From assembly GCA_026770585.1 (NCBI GenBank), contig MU647066.1:25241-37227 (forward strand): DNA of 11,987 bases, given 5' to 3'. The stretch comes from Baffinella frigidus. Its lineage: Eukaryota > Cryptophyceae > Cryptomonadales > Baffinellaceae. A model generated the notes under the pieces. The model had not been told where the DNA came from, searched no databases, and was given only the letters and a program-made list of their open reading frames with translations. Positions 1 to 6,472 of this stretch are shown in pieces. Each line of letters begins with the position of its first letter. The first letter of the stretch is position 1. Position numbers and translations under genes: made by a program.

Positions 1-136
1 CCCTACACCCTAAACCCTAAACCCTAAACCCTAAACCTTAAACCCTAAACCCTAAACCCTGAACCCTAAACCCTACACGCCTCTCCTTCTCCCAAGGGGT
101 TTGCTGCTGTGCACCGCCTCCTTCAAATCCCCCAAG

Positions 137-220
137 CCCGAAACCCGAAACCCGAAACCCGAAACCCGAAACCCGAAACCCGAAACCCGAAACCCGAAAC
201 CCGAAACCCGAAACCCGAAA
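137..220. repeat. (CCCGAAA)x12 homogeneous variant block
   Basis: Twelve exact tandem copies of CCCGAAA, a one-base variant of the telomere heptamer. The block is followed by a pyrimidine-rich stretch ending TCTGCAG then GTAAACC, which looks like a splice donor. The block is therefore either homogenised telomeric DNA or a coding repeat (28 codons, no stop in the forward frames) inside an exon. I cannot separate these. Confidence 0.95.
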
Positions 221-379
221 CCTGCCCCCCTCCCGTGCGTCTGCAGGTAAACCCCAAACCCTAAACCACAAACCACAAACCACAAATCCTAGACCACAAA
301 CCCTGAACCCTAACTAAACCTTAAACCATAAACACTAAACCCTAAACCCCAAACCCTGATCCCTCCTCCCCCAGGGGTC

Positions 380-413
380 TTCCGGAGATGGCTGGGTGGG
401 GGGCAGCGGTGCC
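380..413 (+). CDS. Candidate mini-exon in telomere-type repeat (Gly-rich)
   Basis: The island follows a pyrimidine-rich acceptor, CCCTCCTCCCCCAG, and is followed by GTGCCTAAACC, where telomere-type sequence resumes. Read from its first base it is GSSGDGWVGGS plus one base. That phase-1 end matches the phase-1 start of the next island at 436, so the two can be joined in frame. It is only 34 nt long, and other frames are open too, so the reading is weak on its own. Function unknown. Confidence 0.3.
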
Positions 414-435
414 TAAACCATAAACCATAAACCAG

Positions 436-491
436 GGAGGGGGTCCTTCTCCTTCTTCTTCGAGACGAAGATCGTCGTCAGCCTCTCGGAG
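436..491 (+). CDS. Candidate mini-exon, 18 codons all ending in G or C
   Basis: The island begins right after CCATAAACCAG and ends GAG before GTGAACC, a fair donor. After two bases completing a split codon, the frame reads RGSFSFFFETKIVVSLSE. All 18 codons end in G or C. The residue pattern alternates as in a beta strand. Neighbouring islands in this window share the AG start, GT end and high GC at third positions. No family is recognised. An opposing possibility is a fragment of a former gene stranded in subtelomeric repeat. Confidence 0.4.
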
Positions 492-718
492 GTGAACCTT
501 AAACCCTCAACCCTCAAGCCTAAACCCTCAAGCCTAAACTCCAAACCCTAAACCCTAAACCCCAAACCCTGGACCCTTACCCTAAACCCTGAACCCTACA
601 CCCTAATCCCCAATCCCTAAACCCTGAACTCTAAAACCTAAACCCTAAACCCTAAACCCTAAACCCTAAACCCTAACCCTAAACCCTAAACCCTAAACCC
701 TTATCCCTAAACCCTAAA

Positions 719-760
719 CCCTGAACCCTGAACCCTGAACCCTGAACCCTGAACCCTGAA
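719..760. repeat. (CCCTGAA)x6 variant telomere block
   Basis: Six exact tandem copies of a one-base telomere variant between canonical repeats, followed by CCCTACA. Confidence 0.95.
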
Positions 761-1027
761 CCCTACACCCTAATCCCCAATCCCTAAACCCTGAACCCTA
801 AAACCTAAACCCTGAACCCTAAACCTTAAACCCTGAATCCTAAACCCTTATCCCTAAACCCTAAACCCTAAACCCTGAACCCGAAACCCTGAAACCTAAA
901 CCCTGAACCCTGAACCCTGAATCCTAAACCCTGAACCCTGAACCCTAAACCCTTATCCCCAATCCCTAAACCCTGAACCCTCAAACCTAATCCGTGAACC
1001 TTCAAACCTCAAGCCCTGAATCCTAAA

Positions 1028-1069
1028 CCATAAACCATAAACCATAAACCATAAACCATAAACCATAAA
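1028..1069. repeat. (CCATAAA)x6 variant telomere block
   Basis: Six exact tandem copies of CCATAAA flanked by mixed variants. Confidence 0.95.
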
Positions 1070-1276
1070 CCCTCATCCCCAATCCCCAAACCCCGAACCC
1101 TCAAACCTAATCCGTGAACCCTAAAACCTCAAGCCCTGAACCCTAAACCATGAAACCTAAACCCTAAACTATAATCCCCAATCCCTAAACCCTGAACCCT
1201 AAAACCCAAACCTTGAACCCTAAACCCTCAAGCCCTGAATGATGAACCCTAAACCCCAAACCCTCAATAATGCCAC

Positions 1277-1424
1277 AAGCTAACACCAGCGGACCCTTTA
1301 GCCTACGGTAGGAACCCCCCCTCCTCCTACGAGGTCTAAAACAAAAAGATCCTTAAAAGTCGTAGGAGGGGGGCTCCTACCGTAGGCAATCCGTAGGCTC
1401 TAAGTACCTCGCTGGCGTTAGCTT
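1277..1424. mobile_element. 148-bp palindromic miniature element
   Basis: Terminal inverted repeats AAGCTAACACCAGCG (1277-1291) and CGCTGGCGTTAGCTT (1410-1424) differ at one base. A second pair of arms lies inside: 1300-1332 and 1360-1387, each carrying the CCTAC-N-GTAGG core. The middle is a short AT-rich loop. There is no room for a transposase, so this is a non-autonomous inverted-repeat (MITE-like) element or foldback. It sits exactly where the first telomere-type tract stops. No clear target duplication is visible. Confidence 0.75.
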
Positions 1425-1506
1425 TTCACATGATCAAGCTGGCGACCGGCGCGCTCTGGGGCTGCATGCCGTTCGCCGCCTCCCCTCCGAGACCTTCTTC
1501 CACGAG

Positions 1507-1534
1507 TTCTGGAACGTTCTACAACGTTCTAGAA
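1507..1534. promoter_or_regulatory. Heat-shock-element-like TTC/GAA array (chance match likely)
   Basis: TTC (1507-1509), GAA (1512-1514) and TTC (1517-1519) form TTCnnGAAnnTTC, followed by TTCnnGAA at 1527-1534. This matches the alternating nTTCn/nGAAn rule for heat-shock factor sites. No credible gene start lies just downstream, so function is doubtful. Confidence 0.15.
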
Positions 1535-1570
1535 CGCTATCCGTCGGCTAAGAACGATATCCGTCGGTTA
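1531..1570. repeat. 20-bp direct repeat x2
   Basis: AGAACGCTATCCGTCGGCTA at 1531-1550 is followed directly by a copy with two changes at 1551-1570. Confidence 0.9.
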
Positions 1571-1743
1571 ATCAGGGCACAAGAACCTCGTGACCACCTC
1601 GTGACCGCTAACTCTAAGCCCTATAGCAGGCGTCAAGCACCGCTCTGGGGGTGCATGCCGTTCGCCGCACCCCCTTCGAGACCGTCTTCCAGAGGGCGGA
1701 GGTATCGCTCCCGCTCTCCCGCTTTCTGCGTTTTGTACCATGC

Positions 1744-1940
1744 ATCTCATCCCGCCAGGTATTTGATTTGAACGCTTCGGAGTTCCCCAAATGTACGAAA
1801 TTTACTATACGTTAGCACGTCCGGGGCTGGACGTTAGCACGTCCGGGGCTGGACGTGACTGAATTTGGCCAATTGTGTAGTAAATTTCGTTGATTCGGAA
1901 ACTCCGAAGCATTTAAATGAAATAGCTGGCGGGATGAGAT
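1744..1940. mobile_element. 197-bp palindromic element, distant relative of the CCACTCGAG family
   Basis: The arms 1744-1808 and 1879-1940 are inverted copies with ends ATCTCATCCCGCC and GGCGGGATGAGAT. The centre holds a perfect 22-bp tandem duplication (1809-1830, 1831-1852) that contains a hairpin: CACGTCC (1838-1844), a 6-base loop, then GGACGTG. The string GTGTAGTAAATTTCGTTGAT is nearly the same as one inside the element at 6780-6970, so the two share internal sequence although their ends differ. It is non-coding and inserted in the dispersed repeat. Confidence 0.75.
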
Positions 1941-1994
1941 CCCTCCGAAGCGAGCTGGGGCCTGAGGGCAGAGGTCTGTCGCCCGGTTTTCTTT

Positions 1995-2047
1995 CCGTTA
2001 CTAGGAGTAACGGCAAAGTAACGGGAAACCGTTACTCCTAGCAACGG
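1995..2047. repeat. 19-bp-arm hairpin
   Basis: 1995-2013 and 2029-2047 are inverted copies around GGAGTAACGG with one mismatch and a 15-base spacer. The role is unknown. It lies in otherwise featureless sequence between the palindromic element and the third dispersed-repeat copy. Confidence 0.75.
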
Positions 2048-2100
2048 AGGTTGCCTTTTGCTTGTGAGACGTCGTACTCTCGACGTTTGCCTCGGCGGGC

Positions 2101-2337
2101 AGCGCATGCTGTTCGCCACCCCCCCCTTTGAGACCTGCTTCCAGAACGTTGATTACCACTCTGTACATATGCTGTTTATTTCCTTTTGATCCTTTAAATA
2201 AAGTTTGTATTGCTTTCTGGTTATATGAAGATGCTTGTATTAAATCCAAACTGATTGAATCGCTTGCTTCTGGAACAAGCCGTATATCTGAGAGGGCGGA
2301 GGTATCACTCCCGCTCTCCCGGTTTCTGGGTTTTTTT
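2101..2337 (+). repeat. Third copy of the dispersed repeat, split by a 145-bp AT-rich insert
   Basis: The left part (2101-2145) matches about 1656-1694, and the right part (2291-2337, starting AGAGGGCGGAGGTATC) matches 1692-1738. In the 1692 copy the two parts are contiguous. The extra bases 2146-2290 are flanked by AGA on both sides and are much richer in A and T than their surroundings. The insert is open in a forward frame and in a reverse frame, with no domain recognised. Confidence 0.6.
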
Positions 2338-2591
2338 ACCATGGAGCTTTCTGTTTTTTGTATCATGGATCTTTTTTGTACCATGGATCTTTGTAGGGTA
2401 GTTGGGTTGTTTTTGTACCATGGATCTTTGTAGGGTAGTTGGTTTTTTTTGTATCATGGATCTTTGTAGAGTAGTTGGGGTTTTTTTGTACCATGGATCT
2501 TTGTAGGGTACTTGGGTTGTTTTTGTACCATGGATCTTTGTAGATTAGTTGGGGTTTTTTTGTACCATGGATCTTTGTAGGGTAGTTGGGG
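2338..2591 (+). repeat. 37-bp minisatellite, about six units
   Basis: CCATGGATCTTTGTAG or a one-base variant recurs at 2381, 2418, 2454, 2491, 2528 and 2565, a period of 36-37 bp, each followed by GGTAGTTGGG and a T run. Two shorter irregular units precede it at about 2339 and 2362. It starts at the 3' end of the dispersed repeat, whose last bases TTTTGTACCATG match the unit, so it probably grew from that end. An inverted single copy lies at 3013-3033. Confidence 0.9.
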
Positions 2592-2610
2592 TGTCACGTG
2601 AGGTTCCGTT

Positions 2611-2894
2611 GATCTGGCCGCGTGCGTGAAGCTGCCCCCCTCGGAAGCAGACCACGTAGCAGCGGCCGAGTTCCTTCCACCCCGGATATCCGGGGGAAAT
2701 GCAGTTAAAATCCAATGCAAATGCATACGATTCCAGTACAAATCGTTTAGATGAACTGTATCCGTGAAGCCCCCGGTGGCTGCTAAGTGGAAGCAAGAAA
2801 CTTTGGGAGAAGAAACTTTGGGAGAAGGAGCAACGAGAGAATGATCTGGGCGCGTGCGTGGAGCTGTCCCCCTCGGAAGCAGACCGCTTAGCAG
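2611..2894. repeat. 52-bp direct repeat pair flanking unique sequence
   Basis: GATCTGGCCGCGTGCGTG begins a 52-bp segment at 2611-2662 that recurs at 2843-2894 with five differences. Between them lie a 16-bp perfect palindrome CCCCGGATATCCGGGG (2680-2695) and a 15-bp tandem pair AGAAACTTTGGGAGA (2796-2825). No gene is seen in 2591-3061. Confidence 0.85.
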
Positions 2895-3012
2895 AGCCGT
2901 TAACGGATGTGTACAAAACGTGTCCAAGTGTGTGTCACTTTACACGCAGCTCATAACCTGTGCCGGAGAGTGGGTTTGGCTTACCACTTAGCAGGCTTTC
3001 CATGAGAAAAGC

Positions 3013-3033
3013 CAACTACCCTACACAGATCCA
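3013..3033 (-). repeat. Inverted single copy of the 37-bp minisatellite core
   Basis: CCAACTACCCTACACAGATC is the reverse complement of the minisatellite core with one change. Confidence 0.75.
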
Positions 3034-3061
3034 GCCCACCCAGGCGGTTGCGTGGAGCTCA

Positions 3062-3194
3062 TCCGGGGGCATCATTTCATTTAATGAATGTGGGTAATGA
3101 AAATTGCTACACATGTGCTTTCTATTACTAGTATGAGCCTTGTGTGTAGTGATTTCCATTGCCCAAATTCACTAGATTAAATGATGTTCCCGGA
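3062..3194. mobile_element. 133-bp AT-rich palindromic element
   Basis: Arms 3063-3119 and 3136-3193 are inverted and about three-quarters identical, ending CCGGG and CCCGG. The middle is AT-rich around ATTACTAGTATG. It is non-coding and MITE-like, and old judging by arm divergence. No target duplication is clear. Confidence 0.6.
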
Positions 3195-3901
3195 GGAGAG
3201 CGTGGTGGGGCCGCTGTCGAGCGACTTTGGCACGAAATGAAAAGCCAGAGCCGGAAATTCGGTCTCCAAATCCGTTACCTTATCCGTAGGAACCCCCCTA
3301 TGTCCCTACGGCATTGAAACCGTAGGGCTATGGATTACGGATTACGTTTAGATGGACTGTTCCCTTCTCGCTCGGCAGCGGTTCCAGTGATCTCGCCCAG
3401 GCGCTTGCGTGGGGTGGGGGCTTGTAGGGAGTAGGGACTTCGGGTGAAGGCGGTTGCGTGGGGTGGGGCTTGCCCCAGCGTGTGACAGCTGTGTCACCCG
3501 CTGGGCACACAGCTATCACCCGCTGCCACCAGCAATCCGTAGCAGCTTTTTCCGGGTCCTTGCAAGATCCGGGAAAGAAATTATTTTATTGATTTATTCG
3601 TAGGACCCTACGGTAGGAAACCCTAGGGACCTCGAATTGCTGACGGGAGATACCGATGAGATCTTATCGGTTAAGCTGAAGATTACTACAGTACCCCACC
3701 CGGTTATATGCTGCTACGGGTTGCTGGTGGTGGGATAGCACAGGGGCAAGCTGCGTGTAACCATGGGTTGGCCAAACCTTCAGAATGCTTCACTTTTAGT
3801 GGCACAAAACTCCCGTGTGTTAACTTACCCAGCAAAATCAACGAGTCAACTTTCCGCGCGTCGTCATAAGTCAATAAATTCAGCGCCCTCTCTCTTTCCA
3901 G
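3195..3901. other. Unique sequence without a convincing gene
   Basis: Holds a GCGTGGGGTGGGG pair (3407-3419, 3456-3468), a CCCTACGG/CCGTAGGG hairpin near 3313, the palindrome CCTACGGTAGG (3607-3617) and a 20-bp near-palindrome at 3652-3671. The last bases, 3886-3901, form a strong pyrimidine-rich splice acceptor, CCCTCTCTCTTTCCAG. On the reverse strand 3823-3828 reads GTAAGT, a donor-like site. No protein is recognised. Confidence 0.5.
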
Positions 3902-4153
3902 GTCCAGAAGCGTGCCGCGACACGCCTTCTCCCCCGACCCCCCCCCCCCCTCCTCCCCCCCAACGCGCCCCCGCGACTCTTCGGCATCGGCCGGCGCCCC
4001 TTCGGATTCAGCCGGCGCCCTTTCGGGGCCATCCCGCGCCTTTTCGGAATCAGCCGGTGCCTTTTCGGGAACAGCCGGTGCCTCTTCGGTGCCAGGAGTC
4101 ACTGGGGAGCCTGCCGATACCCCTGGAAGTGCGGCGCGAGGGACCACGCACAG
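3902..4153 (+). CDS. Candidate exon with six 21-bp repeats (seven-residue unit)
   Basis: The frame opens at base 3902 after the acceptor CCCTCTCTCTTTCCAG and stays open to 4153, where telomere-like sequence starts. Most codons in this frame end in G or C. It contains a proline run (about residues 13-20), then six units of RRPFGFS type from the 21-bp repeat at 3980-4100. No GT lies at the end: 4153 is followed by GC, or an internal GTGCGG at 4128 would give the phase needed for the island at 4362. The reverse strand is open too, with EKAPADS-type units, and is an alternative. No known family. Confidence 0.3.
3980..4100. repeat. 21-bp minisatellite x6
   Basis: TTCGG recurs at 3980, 4001, 4022, 4043, 4064 and 4085, exactly 21 bp apart, in units like TTCGGATTCAGCCGGCGCCC. 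The period is a multiple of three, so several frames on both strands stay open. Confidence 0.95.
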
Positions 4154-4361
4154 GCAAAACCCGAAACACGAAACACAAAAACCGGAACACGAAACACAAA
4201 ACACGAAAACCGAAAACCGAAAACACGAAAACACGAAAACCCTAAACCCTGAACCATGAACTCTAAACCCTTCACCTTGAACCCTAAACCCTGAACCCGA
4301 AACCCTGAACCCTAAAACCTAAACCCGAAACCTGAAACCCGAAACCCGAAACCCGAAACAG
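4154..4361. repeat. Degenerate telomere-type tract
   Basis: First CACGAAA- and CCGAAAA-type variants (4154-4235), then CCCTAAA, CCCTGAA and CCCGAAA, ending CCCGAAACAG at the candidate exon. Confidence 0.85.
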
Positions 4362-4404
4362 CTACACGACGCTCGCGGCGTACCCCCGACCCGAGAAAAG
4401 CATG
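4362..4404 (+). CDS. Candidate mini-exon (part of zinc-ribbon-like gene model)
   Basis: This 43-nt island starts after CCCGAAACAG and ends ATG before GTACCC, with telomere-type sequence on both sides. After one base completing a split codon it reads YTTLAAYPRPEKSM, and 12 of 14 codons end in G or C. It ends in phase 0, which fits the phase-0 start of the next island at 4866. The ATG at 4402 could also be read as a start running into CCCTACA repeat, which I consider spurious. Function unknown. Confidence 0.4.
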
Positions 4405-4865
4405 GTACCCTACACCCTACACCCTACACCCTACACCCTACACCCTACACCCTACACCCTGCATCCTACACCCTGCATCCTACACGTTGAATCCTACACC
4501 CTACACCCGGCACCCTACACCCTACACCCTGCACCCTGCACCCTGCACCCTACACCCTGTACCCTGCCCCCTGCACCCTACACCCTGCACCCTGCACCCT
4601 GAACCATACGCCGTAAACTTTTTCCCGTTTCCTACACCCTACACCCGAAGCCCTACACCCTGCAACCTTCAACCCTGAACCCTACACCCTGAACCCTAAA
4701 ACCCTTCAACCCCAACCCCAACCCCAAAACCCAAACCCAAAACCCTAAACCCCACACCCTAAACCCTAAAGCCCAAAGACTAAACCCCAAACCCAAGCCC
4801 CGCACCCCAAACCCCAAACCCCAAACCCCAAACCCCAAAACCCAAACCCTAAACCCCAAACACAG
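4405..4865. repeat. Telomere-type tract with CCCTACA and CCCCAAA blocks (putative intron)
   Basis: Contains (CCCTACA)x7 at 4408-4456, further CCCTGCA and CCCTACA, and (CCCCAAA)x5 at 4805-4839. A small non-repeat stretch lies at about 4611-4632. It ends AACACAG at the next island. CTAAA and CTAAC inside the repeat could act as branch sites. Confidence 0.9.
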
Positions 4866-4931
4866 GTCGGTCCAGTAGTGTCGCCGCCAATTTTCCGCGC
4901 GCGGGCTGTCTACGAGTGTCCGTGTGGAGAG
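4866..4931 (+). CDS. Candidate exon ending in YECPCGE
   Basis: The 66-nt island starts after CACAG and ends GAG before GTGTAAACC. It is exactly 22 codons in phase 0 at both ends, reading VGPVVSPPIFRARA then VYECPCGE. Joined to the island at 5998 it gives CPCG, ten residues after the second Cys, then FCPRCG. This is a CXC/CXXC pattern like a zinc ribbon, though the first pair has one residue rather than the usual two. A copy of its second half (5047-5064 plus 5204-5225) is interrupted by a palindromic element. No specific family assigned. Confidence 0.5.
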
Positions 4932-5040
4932 GTGTAAACCCTACATCCTACACCCTTAACCGTTCAACCCCTACACCCTAAGCCCCGAACCTGAAATCCG
5001 AAAATCCGAACGCTAAAACCCTGAACCCTGCACCCTATTG
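4932..5040. repeat. Degenerate telomere-type tract
   Basis: Mixed CCCTACA, CCCTAAG, CCGAAAA and CCCTGAA variants between a candidate exon and its broken copy. Confidence 0.8.
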
Positions 5041-5046
5041 GGGGTT

Positions 5047-5225
5047 CTGCGCGTGGGCTGTGTACCACCCTGGAGGGAACTGGAGGCAAATCGGACCTTT
5101 TCTTGGGAAGATTTCCAAGGGGGTGTACTGCGATTCCAGTACATGCCCTTGGAAATCTGCCTAAGAAAAGGTCCAATTTGCTTCAGATTTCCCTCCGGGG
5201 TGGCGAGTGTCCGTGTGGAGAGGTG
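5047..5225 (+). pseudogene. Broken copy of the YECPCGE exon, carrying a palindromic insert
   Basis: 5047-5064 plus 5204-5225 match 4896-4934 with few changes; the right part, CGAGTGTCCGTGTGGAGAGG and the next two bases, is exact over 22 bp. The two halves are separated by 139 bp that are absent at 4866-4931. The insertion splits the copy between codons for Tyr and Glu. The left part of the exon is not recognisable, so this copy is dead or chimeric. Confidence 0.6.
5065..5203. mobile_element. 139-bp palindromic element with mapped empty site
   Basis: Arms 5065-5130 and 5137-5203 are inverted copies around a 6-base loop, with ends CCACC and GGTGG. Its removal restores the sequence of the island at 4866-4931 exactly at the junction (TA then CGAG), so both borders are set by a paralogous empty site. 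No target duplication is seen. It is far too short to encode an enzyme. Confidence 0.85.
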
Positions 5226-5489
5226 CGCCTGTCCGTCCCTAACCCCTTACCCTGAAACCCTGGACCCTACAACCTACACCTCACACCCTACGCCCTACAC
5301 TCTACACTCTACACCCTACACCCTACACCCTACACCCTACACCCTACACCCTACACCCTACACCTACACCCTACACCTTACACCCTACACCCTACACCTG
5401 AATTCCTGAACCTCAACCCTGGACCCTAAACCCTAAATCCTGAACCCCAAACCCTGAATCCTAAACCCTAAACCCCAAACCTTACTCAG

Positions 5490-5518
5490 GCGAACCCCTC
5501 GGTGTGCGCCTTTTTCCC
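5490..5518 (+). pseudogene. Truncated copy of the FCPRCG exon
   Basis: After CTTACTCAG it reads GCGAACCCCTCGGTGTGCGC and onward, matching the first 29 bases of 5998-6045 with about six changes (ANPSVCAFF against VNPSVFAFC). It then dissolves into CCCGAAA-type repeat, and the cysteine motif is lost. Confidence 0.5.
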
Positions 5519-5644
5519 AAACCCCGAAACCCTAACCCCTAACCCCCAACCTCTCAACCCTAAACCCTGAACACTAGCCCCTAAATCCCGAACCTTAATC
5601 CCCCAACCCGGAACCCTAGAACCTAAACCATACACCCTATACAG

Positions 5645-5660
5645 GTGAACCCGTCAGTGT
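5645..5660 (+). pseudogene. Second truncated copy of the FCPRCG exon
   Basis: After CCTATACAG it reads GTGAACCCGTCAGTGT, one change from the start of 5998-6045, then runs into CCCCTAAATC. Confidence 0.45.
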
Positions 5661-5756
5661 CCCCTAAATCTTACACCCTGAACCTTGCACGCTGAACCCT
5701 ACACCCTACACCCTACACCCTACACCCTGAACCCTACACCCTAATCCCTAGCCCCT

Positions 5757-5968
5757 CAACTCGAGGCTAGAAATGTGACTATTTTAAAACAGCGATTCTT
5801 TTACAAGTGAAGGGGGGGGAAGAGATATGTAGTAATTTTTACACAAATAGGGGCGTTTGGTCACGTATCTGCGGCATGTCCCGCAGATACGTGACCAAGC
5901 CTGCCCGTGACTGGTACTAAATTTAACAACCTTACATTTAAGATGCTCCCTCTTCCAGCCTCGAGTGG
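5757..5968. mobile_element. CCACTCGAG-family miniature element, copy 1
   Basis: Ends CAACTCGAGGCTAGAA and the inverse TTCCAGCCTCGAGTGG form about 16-bp terminal inverted repeats with two mismatches. CT lies on both sides (5755-5756, 5969-5970), a 2-bp target duplication. The middle carries a G run and an 18-bp hairpin (5857-5874 with 5881-5898, loop CATGTC). It is non-coding. Close relative of 10876-11086. Confidence 0.8.
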
Positions 5969-5997
5969 CTAACCCCTAAACCCTACACCCTATGCAG

Positions 5998-6045
5998 GTG
6001 AACCCGTCGGTGTTTGCCTTCTGCCCGCGCTGCGGTGACTCTCAG
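5998..6045 (+). CDS. Candidate exon encoding VNPSVFAFCPRCGDSQ
   Basis: The island follows ACCCTATGCAG and ends CTCAG before GTAACC, both good splice consensus matches. Its 48 nt are exactly 16 codons, phase 0 at both ends. CPRCG is the knuckle of many zinc ribbons. It joins in frame to YECPCGE upstream (4866-4931) and to the island at 6473 downstream. Two truncated copies precede it, suggesting duplication of an intron-exon unit within telomere-type DNA. Function cannot be inferred beyond possible zinc binding. Confidence 0.5.
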
Positions 6046-6472
6046 GTAACCTAAACCCTAAACCCTAAACCCTAAACCCTAAACCCCTAATCCCTAAACC
6101 CTGATCGCTGAACCCTGAACCCTGAACCCTGAACCCTGAGCCCTAACCCCTGAACCCTGATCCCTGAACCCTGTGATCCCTGAATCCTATGCCCTCAACC
6201 CTGAACCATGAACCATGAACCCTCAACCCCAAACCCTGAACGCCAACCCCTGAACGCCAACCCCTAAAAAACACCAAAAAGTTGCTCCTCAACCCTAACC
6301 TCGAATCCATTCACCCTATCTATCACCTATCCCGTAAACCCTAACCCCCAAACCCCAAAACCCAAAACCCAAAACCCAAAACCCAAAACCGAAACCCAAA
6401 CCCAAACCCAAACCCCACACCCCAAACCCTGACCCCAAACCCCAAACCCCAAACCCCAAACCCCACACCCAG
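6046..6472. repeat. Telomere-type tract (putative last intron)
   Basis: Canonical CCCTAAA at 6052-6086, then CCCTGAA, CCAACCC and CCCCAAA-type variants, ending CACACCCAG at the next island. A non-repeat stretch lies at about 6266-6330. Confidence 0.9.

Larger units (their letters stand above)
1..1268. repeat. Telomere-type repeat tract (CCCTAAA and variants)
   Basis: Runs of CCCTAAA fill most of this segment, canonical at about 8-60 and 640-715 and degenerate elsewhere. The C-rich strand reads 5' to 3' from base 1, as expected for a left chromosome end. Variants are grouped in homogeneous blocks: CCCGAAA x12, CCCTGAA x6 and CCATAAA x6. Non-repeat islands interrupt it at about 77-136, 221-246, 366-413 and 436-491. 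Whether base 1 is the physical end cannot be told, since the opening repeats are few and already impure. Confidence 0.95.
1430..1743 (+). repeat. Dispersed repeat, two partial copies, with a 113-codon open frame
   Basis: A segment centred on GCATGCCGTTCGCCGCC occurs at about 1449-1501 and again at about 1640-1690, and a third, split copy starts near 2101. The forward strand is open from ATG at 1430 through 1768, and its first 17 codons all end in G or C. The motif LWGCMPFAA appears twice in that frame. The third copy does not keep the frame, and no known domain is visible, so I treat it as a repeat that happens to be open. It could be a real short gene fragment. Confidence 0.5.
5226..5756. 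repeat. Telomere-type tracts with two short exon-like copies
   Basis: (CCCTACA)x7 at 5314-5362 plus degenerate CCCTAAA, CCCTGAA and CCCCAAA. Two islands inside (5490-5518 and 5645-5660) are related to the island at 5998-6045. Confidence 0.9.

Noticed and set aside
38-285. Reverse-strand open frames rich in GFRVSGF
   Set aside because: They are translations of telomere-type repeat (TTTCGGG/TTTAGGG); the same applies to frames at 4653-4859, 6316-6597 and 7004-7271.
2338-2591. CRISPR-like array
   Set aside because: Units repeat in full with no variable spacers, and the setting is eukaryotic; it is a minisatellite.
3704-4234. Reverse-strand 176-codon gene over the 21-bp repeat
   Set aside because: Its ends are translations of repeat and unique DNA, and its third positions are less G/C-rich than the forward frame; kept only as an alternative.
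4402-4678. Forward frames rich in YTLHPTP
   Set aside because: Direct translation of CCCTACA repeats; the ATG at 4402 is better read as the end of a mini-exon.
5038-5409. Forward 123-codon frame
   Set aside because: Runs through a palindromic insertion into CCCTACA repeat; chance openness.
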